Notes: generated by a model from the letters alone, not told the origin. A DNA stretch of 64,000 nucleotides from Nitzschia sp. pyKryTriq1 (GCA_956465555.1 OY101116.1:2108001-2172000); one strand, 5' to 3'. Shown: positions 12,293 through 24,360, numbered from the stretch's first letter. Made by a program: numbers and translations.

Positions 12293-14074
12293 ATGTCGAG
12301 CAACGTGTTCCAAACCTGCCAGGCGCAGAATCCTGATGCGGACCAAAGTGTTCTTCTCGAGTGTATTTCCAACACTCTCGAGACTACTTCGGACGAGAAA
12401 TCGGCAGATCTTGTTCAGTTTTTGTATGTCCTCGCCGGTGCCATGATTTTCTTCATGCAAAGTGGTTTCGCGATGTTGTGCGCTGGTTCGGTGCGAGTTA
12501 AGAACGTTCAAAATACCATGTTGAAGAACCTGCTGGATGCATGTGGTGCTGCTGTGGCCTTTTATCTCGTCGGTGAGTACTCTATCCTTGCAGTGAAATA
12601 ACGACGAGGTGCACACGCTGTTCCCGCACCCAGTGTACTGTACTCATACAGGTATGCTCACGTTGTTCTTACGATCATTGATTTTTCTTGCAGGATACGC
12701 GTTCTCGTTTGGAGGGCAAAATGACACAACAGCGACCACTTTCCTCGGAAACAAGTCGTTCGCCCAGATTGACGACGCTGCTTTCTGGTTCTTCCAGTAC
12801 ACGTTCTCAGCGACCTCCGTGACGATCGTCGCAGGTACTCTGGCCGAACGTTGTCAGATGGCTGCCTATTTGTGTTACTCGGTTGTCCTTGCTGGGTTTG
12901 TATATCCTGTTGTTGCCCACTCAGTTTGGTCGAACAATGGCTTCTTGAGCATCACGAACATAGACCCCTTCCTCAACATCGGTACTGTTGATTTTGCTGG
13001 TTCTGGTGTTGTCCATTTGACGGGAGGTACAACAGCTCTTTTCGCCACCATGGTACTGGGCCCCAGACGTGGAAGATTTTACGATGCACAGGGAGAGCCT
13101 CTCGAGACCCCAAAGGCTTTCCCTGGCCACTCGGTCGCTCTACAACTCCTCGGAACGATGATTCTCTGGTTTGGATGTAAGTCTACCGATCATGGTGGAA
13201 TAAATTATGTGTGCATCGCCGACTAGGACTTTTCTGAACTTGTTTCTTGTTTACAGGGTTCGGCTTTAATCCCGGGTCTGCTTTGCTGTTGGGCATCCCC
13301 GAGTACGGGCAGGCGGCTGCGAATGCTGCTGTTTCTACAGCTATTGCCGGTGCAGCTGGTGGCGTTTCCGCTCTTTTTACCAATCTATACATCGAGGAAC
13401 GCCGCACTGGCGAGCCCCATTTTTCTCTTCTTTTTGCTATGAATGGCTGTCTCAGTGGTTTGGTAGCAATCACAAGTGGATGCGCCCTGCTCGAGCCTTG
13501 GGCTGCCATTGTGGTTGGTATTGTCGCTGGTTGGCTGTATATTTATGTCTCTGGGCTGCTCATTCGACTTCGAATCGATGATGCCGTCGACGCCATTCCT
13601 GTGCACATGGCTAATGGGGCTTGGGGGCTCATCTCGACCGGACTTTTGGCATCTCCTAGATTCATGCAGCTCTGTTATGGTACTGATGAATACGTTGGGT
13701 GGTTCTATAGTCTCGGAAGGGGTTCATTCTCTGCTCACTTGCTCGGATGCCAAGTCACCACGGCCGCCTTCATCCTTGGATGGACCTTCGTTACCATGTT
13801 TCCGTTCTTCATTTGGCTCAACTACAAGGGGTGGTTGCGTGCTGATTCGTTGGAAGAATTGGTTGGTCTCGACATCTCTTACCATGGCAGCATGGATTTC
13901 AAAGAGGGGGGTGTAAAGAAGGAATATGTGGAGGCTTACAAGCGCCACAAGGGAAACATTCGTGAGCGAAGGACAAACAACCGCCGCGATCCAGACACCT
14001 CGTGGCACAACTCAGCAAACCCAGATCCAGAATCGGACTCTGTGGCTGCTGCCGAGGAAGCCATGATGGAATAG
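12293..14074 (+). CDS. AMT: ammonium transporter (AMT family)
   Basis: Three exons: 12293-12572, 12694-13176 and 13257-14074. The introns are 121 bp and 80 bp, and joining gives 526 residues. Exon joins restore conserved AMT sequence: LVGYAFSFGG across intron 1 and WFGWFGFNPGS across intron 2. About eleven hydrophobic helices are visible. The two pore histidines sit in VDFAGSGVVHLTGG and IPVHMANGAWG. The soluble C-terminal tail of about 70 residues contains GLDISYHG, the region that couples subunits in the AMT trimer. It should import ammonium across the plasma membrane; an internal membrane is possible. The upstream region has palindromes but no recognisable nitrogen-control site. Confidence 0.96.
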
Positions 14075-14200
14075 GCACAATAATGTCACTACGTACGTGT
14101 ATGTACACAAGATCATCATCATAAACTAATTTTCATCATTTTTGAAAAGGGGAAAAACAGGCCTTCCACAAGAAGTGCATGAACGCAAAGACCTACTAGT

Positions 14201-17166
14201 TTACTTTGTTTCCTCAGGCTCATAGTCCGGATTGTCTTTGACGATGACAACACCCTCGAGGACGCTGCACACGCTGATGACCTCTTCTGTTCCCAATTCG
14301 GCACGGTCGGTAGCCCCAAGCAACACGGGCGTCGTATGCGTTTGGAAACCAGTGATGCGCTTGGGCTTTCCCGCTTGGCCGACTGTCTCCACTGCCTGCC
14401 CGACCCGAACAGTGACAGGGCGCCAGGAAATATCTTCACCCACGGTAATGAGCATTCTTGGATTCATGGCACATGTCAAGTAGTACAAAAGATAATGGCT
14501 CTTGTCGAGCAGTGTATTCTTGAGGTCCATACAAGAATGCATGAGGACCAAGACACCAGCAAGGGCAGGTCCGTTCAAGAGCATGCGATCAGCGTGGAGA
14601 GGATTGATCGATAACAGTCCCTTACCCATATGCAGCAGCCCCTGCGCAATGCGTACGCAGAACACGTGACCTGCCTCCTTGCTATAGAACTCGCTAAGCT
14701 GCCGTAGCAAACCTGCGACACGAGAGTTGTTCGTTCCAGCACTGACAATGCCCAGACCCATGATAGCATTTTGAGATATTTCGGCGTCAGGGTCATGCGA
14801 AAGTCGAGAGAGCTGGTCAATGACAGCAAAGTCTGGGTTCGAGATGTGCAAGGCAGCAACAGCGAGAGGCACTACTCTCTTGATTGGTAGCTCACAGTAG
14901 TGGAGCAAGTGATCAAATGATCGAAGCGCCATTTCCGTGCCTACATCTTCTCCCATCGTAATCAAGCCAATACCCAAGACAGCAGCCATCTGATGTTCCG
15001 CGTCCTCGGTAAGATGTTCAGCACATTGGTGTAACATTTCCTGCACCTTCAAAACGTTTCCAGATCCCGCGTATGCGCAAGTCTCAAGCATTATGACAGC
15101 GTACTTGGAAATCTTGTGTTCAATAGTACGCACGGCTTCCATCATGGCGTCAGCCTTTTCCATCTGACCAAGGAACAAAATGGCGAGACCCAGGCACAAG
15201 TACCGGGCATGCGAGTGCTCGAGCTCCTCCTCGGTAGCTTCCATCAGGCGCTGGACAATCGTACCGCCCACATTGTCGTCGCATTTCCCTACAAACACCA
15301 TACCAAGGGCCAAACCAGCAAGAGCGACTTCCATAAATCCTGTAGGACCTCCGTCCGACTGCTCAATGACAGGAACGAGCAGCTCCATGACATCTTCTCT
15401 CGCCGAGCCAGCATATGCAATACCAAGACCTGTGCACGCCGCACATTTCATAATGTGGCTGTCACCTTCCACGTGTTCGCTGAGAAGGGCTAGTGCTGGA
15501 TCAGCATCGTTGCGGACACCACTACTGAGGATTCCAACCGCCAATGCCGCGCCAGCCTTGACATATTCCTCGTTACTGTACAGATATTTGTCGATTTGGG
15601 TCAGCCCTTCTTCCACATTCCAAAGAAGGATGCTTCCTAGCGAAGCAGCCGCCGACATCATTCCGTGATCCTTGTTCTTATACAGCCATTCGCTGTCAGG
15701 AGTCATCAACTTGTCCTTGCCGAAACCAGCATTTACGAACGCATTGACAAATGTCGAGGCCAAGTTGGCACGAGCACTATCCACTTGGGCGCCACCGGCA
15801 TCTCGTCGACGACTGAACCCCCCAGTTTCTGCAAGGTGCGACTTGTAAATATCTTCCGGTGTTTTAGGGTCCAAAACATCCAAGTCTTGAGCCACCTTCA
15901 AGAATTGTTCGCTCAATTTTTCGTTCCCAATGAGCTCATTTAATTCCTCTTCAATAGGATCATCTTCTACTTCGTAGTTGACACGGTGGCGACCCAGCAT
16001 GATGCACATTTGCTTTTTCACAAGCGGGTCCTCACACTCGCCCAGCAAGATAGGGATTTCCTCGTGTCGACTCATACGAAGGGCTACCAGCAGGGCATCA
16101 TAATACTGCTTTTGCTGCTTGAAAATCTCATATGCTGTCTCGTACATTTCCTGTTGACAAAAGGAGGGTATGTGTGAGTGGGTGAAAATGATATGATGGA
16201 CGTACATTTGGCTATTCCTTCAGGTTTGAGACCAGTTCTTACCTGGAGGTCATCCGGATCCGACATGTAACTGGCCGTCTTCATGAGATAGAGACAGATT
16301 CTTTGATAGTTTTTCTCATCAATCCCGTCAAGTTCCAGTAGGAACTTGAGGCGCTGCACCTCAATCAAGAGATCGACTGCCTCCGCCTCGGCGTTGTGCG
16401 TCAAGTGAAAGGGCACAATGACATGAACCATTTTCAACAGATCGGCAAAGGGCTCGTCCGACTCAGGGTCGGCACCAGAGTCAACGATTCTCTGGTTGTA
16501 TTCTTGGCCAATTTCTCCCGCCAAACTGCGAACAAACTCGTGCCCCCAGCTGTTCAAGTTGTCGTCCGCATGTTTGGAGGCATCTCCCTTGCTCGCCAAT
16601 GTTTCGTAGTCTTTGGCACCAGCTAGTTTGAATTTTAAGCTTTCGCGCTCCTCTGCATTTCGAAAGAGATCAAAAAAGTAAGTTTTGCCGTCCTGAACAA
16701 TTGGTGGGTGCAACTTCAGAACCTCGCAACACTCACCTGGTTTTCCCATGGTCATCGCGAGCACCGCCAAGACATCCGCCAGACGAGCTCGAAACTCCAA
16801 CGAGGCATCGTCAAGGTCTCCCGTGGACTCCATCGAAGTATAAAGATCCTTGATTCTGGCAAAATGCGGCCTCAAGAACTTGAGAGGCTTGGGGACCGAA
16901 GTCATTGAGGCCGTCGCCGTCCGAAGCTCATTGACAATCACATCCAAAGCATTGTTTCGGATCGGAATCGTTACGCTCGCCTCCTTGTCTTCATTCAGCA
17001 CGGTAGAGACACAGGTCTCCAGGCGCTCCTTGAGTTCCCGATCCTCCTCGCTCATGTTCTCATGCTCGTCGACTTCATCCTTTTTCTTCTGCTTGCCTTC
17101 GTCCTTTTTCTTGTCGGACTCGGCCGCCACTGTGACAGCATCCCCTTCCTTGTCTTTCGGAGCCAT
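14201..17166 (-). CDS. RPN1: 26S proteasome regulatory subunit RPN1 (PSMD2)
   Basis: Two exons on the minus strand, 17166-16243 and 16150-14201, with a 92-bp intron (GTAAGA...CAACAG). The join keeps phase 0 and gives 957 residues, within the usual RPN1 size. The N terminus is Lys/Glu-rich and low complexity. The body is helical repeats, including proteasome/cyclosome repeats such as GAALAVGIL, ACTGLGIAYAGS, ALAGLALGMVF and GLGIVSAGT. The C terminus has the conserved YYLTCAMNPRMLITV and VGQAVETVGQAG segments. RPN1 is the base-subcomplex scaffold that receives ubiquitin and shuttle factors. It converges with the ammonium transporter gene (126 bases between ends). CAA/CAG repeats lie upstream of the start at 17304-17340. 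Confidence 0.96.
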
Positions 17167-18408
17167 GATGCGCTGTGCAGACTATGTTATGTGTGATTTC
17201 AAGAGGTGCGGCTTTGCAATGCGAGGATGCTTTGATCTCGATCGAAACTATTCCACTACAACGGTGATGATGATGATGAAGATATTCCTGCCGAAAGACA
17301 ATGATGCAACAACAACAACAGCAGCAGCAGCAACAACCAACGCGACATCGACAACATCGGCAAGACAACACCGCTGGATCGATGCGCGCATCATCGTCGT
17401 CCGCATCCATCGTGATCTCAGCGGATCCATGGAATTGAAGTCAATTGAGTCGAACTCTTCGCGATCGTGAGAGAATGTTTCCGAAAAAAACCGAAAACGC
17501 TTTCACCTTGTAGGCGGCGTCGGTTCGCCATCCGTCATTGAGAGCATGACTCAATGGACTAACCTACTCTAGCTAGAGAGACTACCACCGGTACGTACCC
17601 GGTACATCATGATCCCCACGCTGAGGATCCCTAACTTCATAACTTCGTACCTGCTGTACTGTACTCGAGGATGACTTCTTCCAATACGAAGCTCTCTCTC
17701 TAGCTCTCTACGTACCGGTAGAGAGTAGAACAAGACTCCTCCAGCTAATCTTCCATCATATCGTCTGTGCGTACAGACAGTACTTCCAACAACAGGGATC
17801 CAGGTCGTCCCCAATGACTTTTCTGCCCTCATCTGTGTTGAATTTCGTATGCAAACACACCCAGTAGAGTGAGTGCAGCATCATAGTAGTAAGCATATGC
17901 CCTGTGGCCTGCTGCTGTTTGGTTAGAGTGACCTCCTGCAAGATCTTGCACTTTTCTTTGATAACTTTGATAATACGGGCACTATCATGCCGAATCGTAC
18001 CATCAAAACGATCTCGCTCAGCTCAACATGGGAACAATTGGCACACCCAGGAATCGTAAACAGAGCGCCAACGATAGGAAGTGCAAAATTATGTCTCTCC
18101 AGAGTCTGTCAGGTACCCTGGAAGCAGAACACTCACAATTCAAAAGAAAGTTCGCAACTCCAAAACACGACGATTCCAGAATAGGAGAAGAAAAAGGGAA
18201 CAAAGTTTCACATTCTCTTAGTGACAGAGCTATTTGACGACTCATCACAATGGTTGATCATTTTCTAGCTCTCGAAAACAGAAGATGGGAGGCATCAACT
18301 TCTCCCACAATGAGGCATTTTCGGTGCGCATATCATACTGTAACTGTAGCTGAAAAACACATGTAGACCAGTACCGGTAAATAAACTCGTCGCTATCCTG
18401 TGCTAGGT
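17167..18408. other. intergenic, no gene seen
   Basis: Begins with the RPN1 upstream region, including (CAA)n/(CAG)n at 17304-17340. It then has ACCGGTAC-type palindromes near 17585-17605 and 17712 and another near 18373. Apparent cysteine- or valine-rich frames are by-products of the CAG repeat. No convincing gene. Confidence 0.5.
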
Positions 18409-19426
18409 CTAGTCTTTGTAAAAGCCCACAGAGGAGAGGGCTAATGTGACGTCAACCTCACTTCCAATAGATACGACACCCATCCTCCGTAATGTCGAAG
18501 GATCAAAGTTGTTCTCGACGGCTCCCCACCCATGCCCTTCGAATTTCGACCAAGGAATCCGTATCTTGGTCCATGCTCCGCGGGGTAGTGCAAAGGTGGA
18601 GCGATAGGATGCAAATTGCCGCAAACAATTAGCATTTTTCAGACTATTCCAAAGAGACGAAAATGTTAGCATGAGCCCGACAAACCAGTGGGCATACAAG
18701 CATGTTCTACCGGGTATTCCACTTTTTGGATGGCACTTACTGAACGTTGAAATTTTCCGTGTCCGCTTTTCCGTCATAGTACAATTCTGCCTCGACCCCG
18801 TCAAAGCTGGAAGCGTCGACTGTAGAACTGACAGCCGGATTCAAGGCTAGATCAGTGGCCATCTGGACAAAGCCACCATTGTTTTTCAAGCTCACATGAG
18901 CCCTTAGAACATTGGCCGTTCGACCTTGGTAATCTGCTCGTACCAATGTTCCTGAGGAATGTCCCCCCATGACTCTATCCGTGACGCCAGTCCACTTCGT
19001 CCCCGAACAGGTGATTGGGAATTCTTCCGTCAAGTCATCAATCACTCCAGATTCAACACACGATTTGTACGCTGCAAGCGCTTTCTTGGTGGCCGTTCCT
19101 AGTCCCCACTTGGTCGCTTCTTTCCCAGAACTTCCCTCATCCACTCCAATGGCATTTGTAAAATCCGTATTTCCGCCAACCTTTCCGACCTTCCTAAGAA
19201 AGGCCATTGCCTTGTTATCCTTTTGCTTATTTTCAGTCGATGTACTGGAAGCATCCCCACCGGGGGTCTCGGAAAAGAGGCAAGTACCTTGCCGGTCATT
19301 CCATGGCCGACCCACTATTTGTGGCCTTGGGAGTCGATGATGATGATGCCATTGCTGAAAGCATTCCGTTCCACTCGGAGCGGAAGCTAGCAACAGCAAG
19401 ATGGAGCTCCCACCAACGGTCTTCAT
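18409..19426 (-). CDS. CIA30-domain protein (complex I intermediate-associated 30 type)
   Basis: Two exons, 19426-18741 and 18643-18409, with a 97-bp intron (GTAAGT...GAATAG). The join creates FNVHL, the usual CIA30 sequence at this point, and gives 306 residues. The domain starts with WTGVTDRVMGGHSSG (about residues 145-160), continues through NGGFVQMATDLA, and ends with ASYRSTFALPRGAW and the beta strands after it. The start is ATG 19426; a TTG four codons earlier is in frame. The N terminus, MKTVGGSSILLLLASAPSG followed by ECFQQ, looks like a signal peptide and could begin a plastid presequence. Family members assist complex I assembly, and plant relatives act in chloroplasts; organelle and role are not settled here. 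Confidence 0.9.
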
Positions 19427-20114
19427 GGTCGCTATCAATACACGAGTATTGCGGTCGGTATAGAAGACGGTATCGATCTGATATCTAATTGTAGTCTGAT
19501 CGTTCTTCGTTGTACTATTGATTGTTGTTGAATGCGTACACGTACCGGTCGTCTACTCTCTACTACTCGTAGTTTGAGATCGGAGGGCGGGAGATCGAAG
19601 AATTTTGCGAATTTTGATCCCTTCGAGTCAAGCAATGTTCTTGGCGAACCAATCTCGCTACTCGCTACTACAGTATGTATGTATGTATGTATGTACCGGT
19701 ACCAGTACCCACTTCAACCCTTCTCCTCCAGCGCACCTTTCCCTGCGTGCCACTTGTTACGTTTAATTTCCAAAGCATATTTAGTCTGTCCTTCTGTCCA
19801 ATTGACGACGAAGAATGACCATCCCCCGCGTCACGCCTGTACGCTTGCTCTGCGCAAAACCGAACTTTCGAAGCCGATCGACATTCACACCAACACTCTG
19901 CCTTTTTGGTGACACTATTTCCAGTGGACGCTCTCCATTCCCCCATTTCAATCCTATTCTCTCTTGGAATCAACTCTACCTACCAGTACTCTACATATTC
20001 GCACGTACTTTACAGGTATCGTACGTTACATACATATTGCAAACTACTCGTACATTGCAAGAAAGAATCATAGACTACAGTCAGTAAATAGAGCTACACG
20101 TACGTAGTGTCACA
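19427..20114. other. divergent intergenic region
   Basis: Lies between the leftward CIA30 gene and the rightward JmjC gene, so it should contain both promoters. It holds a GTAT microsatellite joined directly to GTACCGGTAC (19673-19702). No gene seen. Confidence 0.5.
19673..19702. repeat. (GTAT)5 microsatellite followed by GTACCGGTAC
   Basis: Five GTAT units at 19673-19692 abut the perfect palindrome GTACCGGTAC at 19693-19702. Confidence 0.85.
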
Positions 20115-21491
20115 ATGGGGGACGACGATGCTTGGGAAAAGAAAATGGAGAGAGCGCGACGGCTGCACCGACCCTCTCTCAAAGACTGGAAACGAGACAA
20201 TATGCACGAGTTGTTCCCACCCTTTGTCGAAGAGCTTCAGAAGCAAACGAATTACCAGAGCTTTTTCGTCGAACCCGAAAGTCCCTATGCCAAGAAGGAG
20301 AGACAGCGACCTCTTCCTGTTATCCTGGACGCTGCGACTGTGACACGGGAAGAGTTTTACAAATACGAAGTAGACCGTATCCCATGTGTCCTTCAAAACA
20401 TTGTGGCTGGTCACGAAGGGGCGGAGTTTACAAAACCCTGGGCTGCCCAGGAAAAGTGGACGTTTGAGGCTCTCAAGAAGGATGACACGCTCCTTCAGAG
20501 GAGATTCAAGTGCGGCGAAGACGATGACGAAAGAAACATCAAAGTGCGGTTAGAACATTTCTTACAGTACACAGAAAAGAACCGTGACGACTCTCCACTC
20601 TACATATTTGATTCGGCATTTGAGGAAGATGAAAAGGCGAACTGTATATTGAGAGACTATCGCGTACCTTCGTATTTCAACGATGACCTCTTTGGGCTCG
20701 TGAGTGAAGCGCGACGACCGCCGTACCGCTGGTGGCTGGTGGGTCCGGAACGATCGGGGACCTGCGTGCACATTGACCCGTTAGCAACTAGTGCTTGGAA
20801 TACACTTGTGGTTGGTCAAAAGCGTTGGGTCCTGTTTCCTCCTCATGTTCCAAAGAGCGTTGTCAAAGGATCCGGGTTAGTTCGAGATGATGAGGACGAT
20901 GAAGCCATTCATTATTTTAAAACTATCCTGCCACGAATCAAACGAAAAGCCCAAACATTGCGTGGTACGCCCAAATATCGAAATTTTTGCTGCTACGAGT
21001 TCACTCAGAATGCAGGGGAGACTTGTTTTATCCCTCAAGGTTGGTGGCACGCAGTCTTGAACATTTCCGATACTGTCGCTATTACGCAAAACTTTTGTTC
21101 GCCACGGAACTTTGATAGTGTTTGGCTCAAGACCCGGTCGGGCCGCAAGAAAATGGCTTGGAAGTGGTTGTGTCAATTGGAGGAGAAATACCCAGATCTA
21201 GCGGATCGGGCCAAGGCCGCGAACAAACGTGATCGATTTGTGATGAAGTATGATCCAGTGGAAGTGGAGCGGAGAGAGCGCGAGGAACGCAAGCGCAAGG
21301 AAGAGCGCAAGCGGCGGAAACAGGAGGAAAAGCAAAAGAACAAGCTCAATGAGCAATTGAAATGTGAACTGGATGGAAGTGATTCGCGGCCACGAGGTAC
21401 GACGTCGTTGGATCATTCCTTCAGTCGCCTCAATTGTGAAATTGATAAGAAACGTCAGCGTCTGGACTCACATGCCACCGTTTCTCCTTAA
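20115..21491 (+). CDS. JmjC-domain 2-oxoglutarate oxygenase, JMJD6-like
   Basis: An intronless frame of 458 residues. The cupin core shows the Fe(II) facial triad: H219-x-D221 in HIDPLATSAWN, and His312 in FIPQGWWHAVLN. RWVLFPP and ITQNFCSPRNF are typical of the JMJD6 branch, whose members hydroxylate lysine or demethylate arginine in RNA-splicing and chromatin proteins. The N terminus (LKDWKRDNMHELFP) also fits. After about residue 375 comes a very charged Arg/Glu/Lys-rich helix, likely coiled coil and possibly a nuclear signal. Start at ATG 20115; 3' end faces the PPOX gene. The substrate cannot be inferred. Confidence 0.92.
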   Translation: MGDDDAWEKKMERARRLHRPSLKDWKRDNMHELFPPFVEELQKQTNYQSFFVEPESPYAKKERQRPLPVILDAATVTREEFYKYEVDRIPCVLQNIVAGHEGAEFTKPWAAQEKWTFEALKKDDTLLQRRFKCGEDDDERNIKVRLEHFLQYTEKNRDDSPLYIFDSAFEEDEKANCILRDYRVPSYFNDDLFGLVSEARRPPYRWWLVGPERSGTCVHIDPLATSAWNTLVVGQKRWVLFPPHVPKSVVKGSGLVRDDEDDEAIHYFKTILPRIKRKAQTLRGTPKYRNFCCYEFTQNAGETCFIPQGWWHAVLNISDTVAITQNFCSPRNFDSVWLKTRSGRKKMAWKWLCQLEEKYPDLADRAKAANKRDRFVMKYDPVEVERREREERKRKEERKRRKQEEKQKNKLNEQLKCELDGSDSRPRGTTSLDHSFSRLNCEIDKKRQRLDSHATVSP

Positions 21492-21727
21492 AAAAAAGCT
21501 TGATTGCAACATTCGATACACTATCTTGGTCTGATTGATTTGGAAATTTAAGCCTTTGGAACTGGGTATCCTCATGGTGAAATCGGCCAACAGTAGATTC
21601 ATTCATGCAGCTACTAACTGTAGATAGATAATACAGTAGTTCAGAAGACTTGGAAAGAAGTTCCAGCGCTACCGGTACCGTACAAGTACAGCACGTGCAC
21701 ATGTGTGAAAAATACTAGGAGTTATAG

Positions 21728-22597
21728 CTAAGGATTTACCCGCTGTAGAGTCCATTCGCCCTTCTTGTCCCTAGCATCCATTTGACGATACTGATCGCCA
21801 GTAAGACGCAAATAGTCCACATTTGTAGGATCCAAAAGCATCAGGAGGAAGTTCTCAGGAACTGGGACTGGTTTCCCATCCTCGCCCCGCCCACCAGTGG
21901 GAATAATCTGGGGGGCTTCTTCCTCTACGTACGCTTCGCCAGGAACAATTGTGCTCAGGAAACTCTCTCGAGCTGGATCACTCAAATTGCCCCACAATTC
22001 TTTGCGCGCAACTGCCAACACTTTGTCATTATCGTCCGAGGAGGAGTCGTCAACACCACCACCACCACCACCACCACCACCTACCAAAATAAGCTCCCCT
22101 CGAATTCGATACTGTTCGCTAGTCTTGGGAAACCACCATACCATTTCCGCAATGGGTTGTTCCTTGTGTTGTGTCACCTTTTTGGACCGAAGATCGGTGC
22201 ACATTTTCATGGTCGTGGGCAACGAGTCGCACTCGTTTGAGAGCGAATGATCCGATGGTAATTTCTGGAATCCCCGAAAGACGACTGTACGGCATCGTGG
22301 CTCGCCATCCTCGACTGTCGAGATTTGCACGTAATTGGATCCTCTGATCTTTCGGGATTTGGCAATCGAAATCTCGAGGAGTGATCGCCATGAAAATGAC
22401 TTACCATCATGATCACCGTCGTCTCCCATCGTCATAGATTCAGAGGAAAACAGTGCAGCAACGCGTTGTCTTGAAATCGATGATGCAAGTCCCGAAAGTA
22501 GTCTTGTGCGGTTTAGAAGCGACAAGCCGTGAGCTGTTCGGTGATGCTGGGTGCTTGCCAAACAGAGAAAGAACAGCGGAGATCCTCGCGTTCGCAT
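21728..22597 (-). CDS. pyridoxamine 5'-phosphate oxidase-like flavoprotein
   Basis: A 289-residue frame from ATG 22597. After a leader of about 55 residues (hydrophobic, Arg/Ser-rich, probably organelle-targeting), the split-barrel PPOX fold starts with SWRSLLEISIAKSRKIRG and continues with CRTVVFRGFQ, where FMN phosphate contacts usually lie. The middle has IAEMVWWFPKTSEQYRIRGEL and the C terminus NVDYLRLTGDQYRQM. This resembles the small PPOX subfamily of plants, algae and cyanobacteria rather than classical PdxH. An Asp/Ser-rich linker with a run of eight glycines, from a GGT/ACC repeat near 22062, interrupts the barrel. The substrate is uncertain. Confidence 0.85.
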   Translation of the reverse strand: MRTRGSPLFFLCLASTQHHRTAHGLSLLNRTRLLSGLASSISRQRVAALFSSESMTMGDDGDHDGKSFSWRSLLEISIAKSRKIRGSNYVQISTVEDGEPRCRTVVFRGFQKLPSDHSLSNECDSLPTTMKMCTDLRSKKVTQHKEQPIAEMVWWFPKTSEQYRIRGELILVGGGGGGGGGVDDSSSDDNDKVLAVARKELWGNLSDPARESFLSTIVPGEAYVEEEAPQIIPTGGRGEDGKPVPVPENFLLMLLDPTNVDYLRLTGDQYRQMDARDKKGEWTLQRVNP

Positions 22598-23274
22598 ACC
22601 AACTTGTTTCGTGGTGGTGTGGGGAAAACAGCTCTAAACCTTATTGCCACTAACGTAGAGGAATGTACACACAGTACGGTAGGTGCAAGGTGGAGCCTTT
22701 TCCAGGAAAGAATGCATTAACCACCACCGTCATCCATCATCCCATTGCCATGATCCATCGTCTATCGTCATCCGACATCCCGTCATCGTCATCCATCAAA
22801 TAGAACGCCAACAACCAACAACCAACAAAAAATTAAGGAGCAGTGCGTACAGTACACGTACATACGTGTAGTGCGTCCAGTAGTGTCCAGTCAGAATTAA
22901 GGAGCATGACAGACCGGAGAAAAAGATACGTTTTGACTCAGAGGACCACAATATTTTTGTGCTCCCGTGCTCCCGTCTCCCGTCGCTGTGCCTTCCGCGC
23001 GCTCAAGCTTGGACAGCTCTGAACGGAGCGCTGTGCTGAAGCAGGAAAGAAAAGACGCGAAACGACGGCCGCAAATCGCCAATGATATGCGATGGTGCAG
23101 ACTGGGTGCAAGCAGCCAGATGCCAACACCCAGCCCAACACGGGTCAAGGGTCATCACTTGCATGCATGGTCTTCACAACCCTCTCAAGCCCCTTTCTAG
23201 TAGTCTACAACTGCAGCCATCTATCTCGGCATTCTTTCGGCTAGCTAGTCTAGTCTAGTCTAGTCTAGTCGATC
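22598..23274. other. divergent intergenic region
   Basis: Separates the leftward PPOX gene from the rightward phosphatase gene. It holds CATC-rich simple sequence around 22730-22800 and a TAGTC pentamer array just before the phosphatase start. No gene seen. Confidence 0.5.
23246..23270 (+). repeat. TAGTC pentamer tandem repeat next to start codon
   Basis: Five perfect TAGTC units end four bases before the ATG at 23275, so they are probably in the 5' UTR. Confidence 0.85.
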
Positions 23275-24360
23275 ATGGCTTCTTCTACCTCAAGACTGTT
23301 TCGTCATGGAGTGCCTGCCTTTGGCGCGTTTCTCGCTTCCTCCTCTAGTGGTTCTTGGAGCGGAACGTCGCTCTCTTCCTCCTCCTCGTGTGATGCACCA
23401 CCACCACCAGCGACGAGTCATTCCGAGACTGCCGATACCGGTAAGGAAAGTCACCGCCGCCACACCAAGCCGTTCGGGATGATTCCAGACGCCAAAGGAG
23501 ACTTTCATAGATTATTCCCGAAACGCCAACTCTGGCAACCCCGAGTAGAATATCCCCTGTGGGACAACAACTGGGACGGTTTACACCCGCCATCGACCGG
23601 GGATGACGAGGCGGACCGCCACCGAATGCGCGTGGTGAGAAAGGAAGGGGTGACGCGGCATATTATCTTGATTCGGCACGGCCAATACGATGAGCGAGAA
23701 AAGGATGATGAGAAACGTATTCTGACAGAGCTAGGTCGCAAGCAAGCAGCTTTAACTGGCAAACGCTTGCGTGAAATGATGGATGGGGTAAACAAGGAAT
23801 TTGGACCATGCAAAATCAAGGTGGTGCGAGTCTCCAACATGGCTCGCGCCAAAGAAACGGCTGATATCATTGCTTCTCAGTTGCCAGGAGTGGAGTATGC
23901 GGCACCGGATCCTGATTTGAACGAGGGTCGGCCCTGTCACACTCTTCCTGGTGGCAGGGTCTCGGAGTCGACGATTGCAAAGACCGACGAAACACATCCT
24001 CGTATTGAAGCTTCGTTTAGGAAACTCTTTTATCGTGCGCCGCCACCTCCTATGACGAAAGACGAAGAGTCGTCTGGTGCAGAATCATCATCATCATGGT
24101 CCATCACCAAGAAGAAGGAGGATCGATGCAAACACGAGTTTGAGATTGTCATTTGCCATGCCAATGTCATTCGTTATTTCTTGTGCCGCGCGTTGCAGAT
24201 ACCACCAGAAGCTTGGCTTCGTTTGTGCACCTTCAATTGCTCCCTGACTTATCTTACTATCCGTCCAACCGGTACCGTCAGCTGTAGAATGCTGGGTGAC
24301 ATTGGTCATATTCCTTATGGCATGAGTACCTTTTCAATGCACACTGGCTACAATTGGTAG
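23275..24360 (+). CDS. PGAM5-like histidine phosphatase
   Basis: An intronless 361-residue protein of the histidine phosphatase (phosphoglycerate mutase-like) superfamily. The catalytic motif LIRHGQYDE has His135 as phospho-acceptor. VRVSNMARAKETADII, DLNEGRPC and VICHANVIRYFLCRAL (second His295) complete the pocket. The order and the DNNWDG and HIILIRHGQY segments match mitochondrial PGAM5, a Ser/Thr phosphatase. The Ser-rich N terminus with an early hydrophobic stretch (GVPAFGAFLASS) fits mitochondrial targeting or anchoring. A short Ser/Glu/Lys-rich insert precedes the second histidine block. Substrate unknown. Confidence 0.92.
   Translation: MASSTSRLFRHGVPAFGAFLASSSSGSWSGTSLSSSSSCDAPPPPATSHSETADTGKESHRRHTKPFGMIPDAKGDFHRLFPKRQLWQPRVEYPLWDNNWDGLHPPSTGDDEADRHRMRVVRKEGVTRHIILIRHGQYDEREKDDEKRILTELGRKQAALTGKRLREMMDGVNKEFGPCKIKVVRVSNMARAKETADIIASQLPGVEYAAPDPDLNEGRPCHTLPGGRVSESTIAKTDETHPRIEASFRKLFYRAPPPPMTKDEESSGAESSSSWSITKKKEDRCKHEFEIVICHANVIRYFLCRALQIPPEAWLRLCTFNCSLTYLTIRPTGTVSCRMLGDIGHIPYGMSTFSMHTGYNW

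Noticed and set aside
17075-17430. Cys- or Val-rich minus-strand frames upstream of RPN1
   Set aside because: They are produced by CAA/CAG trinucleotide runs and have no coding character.
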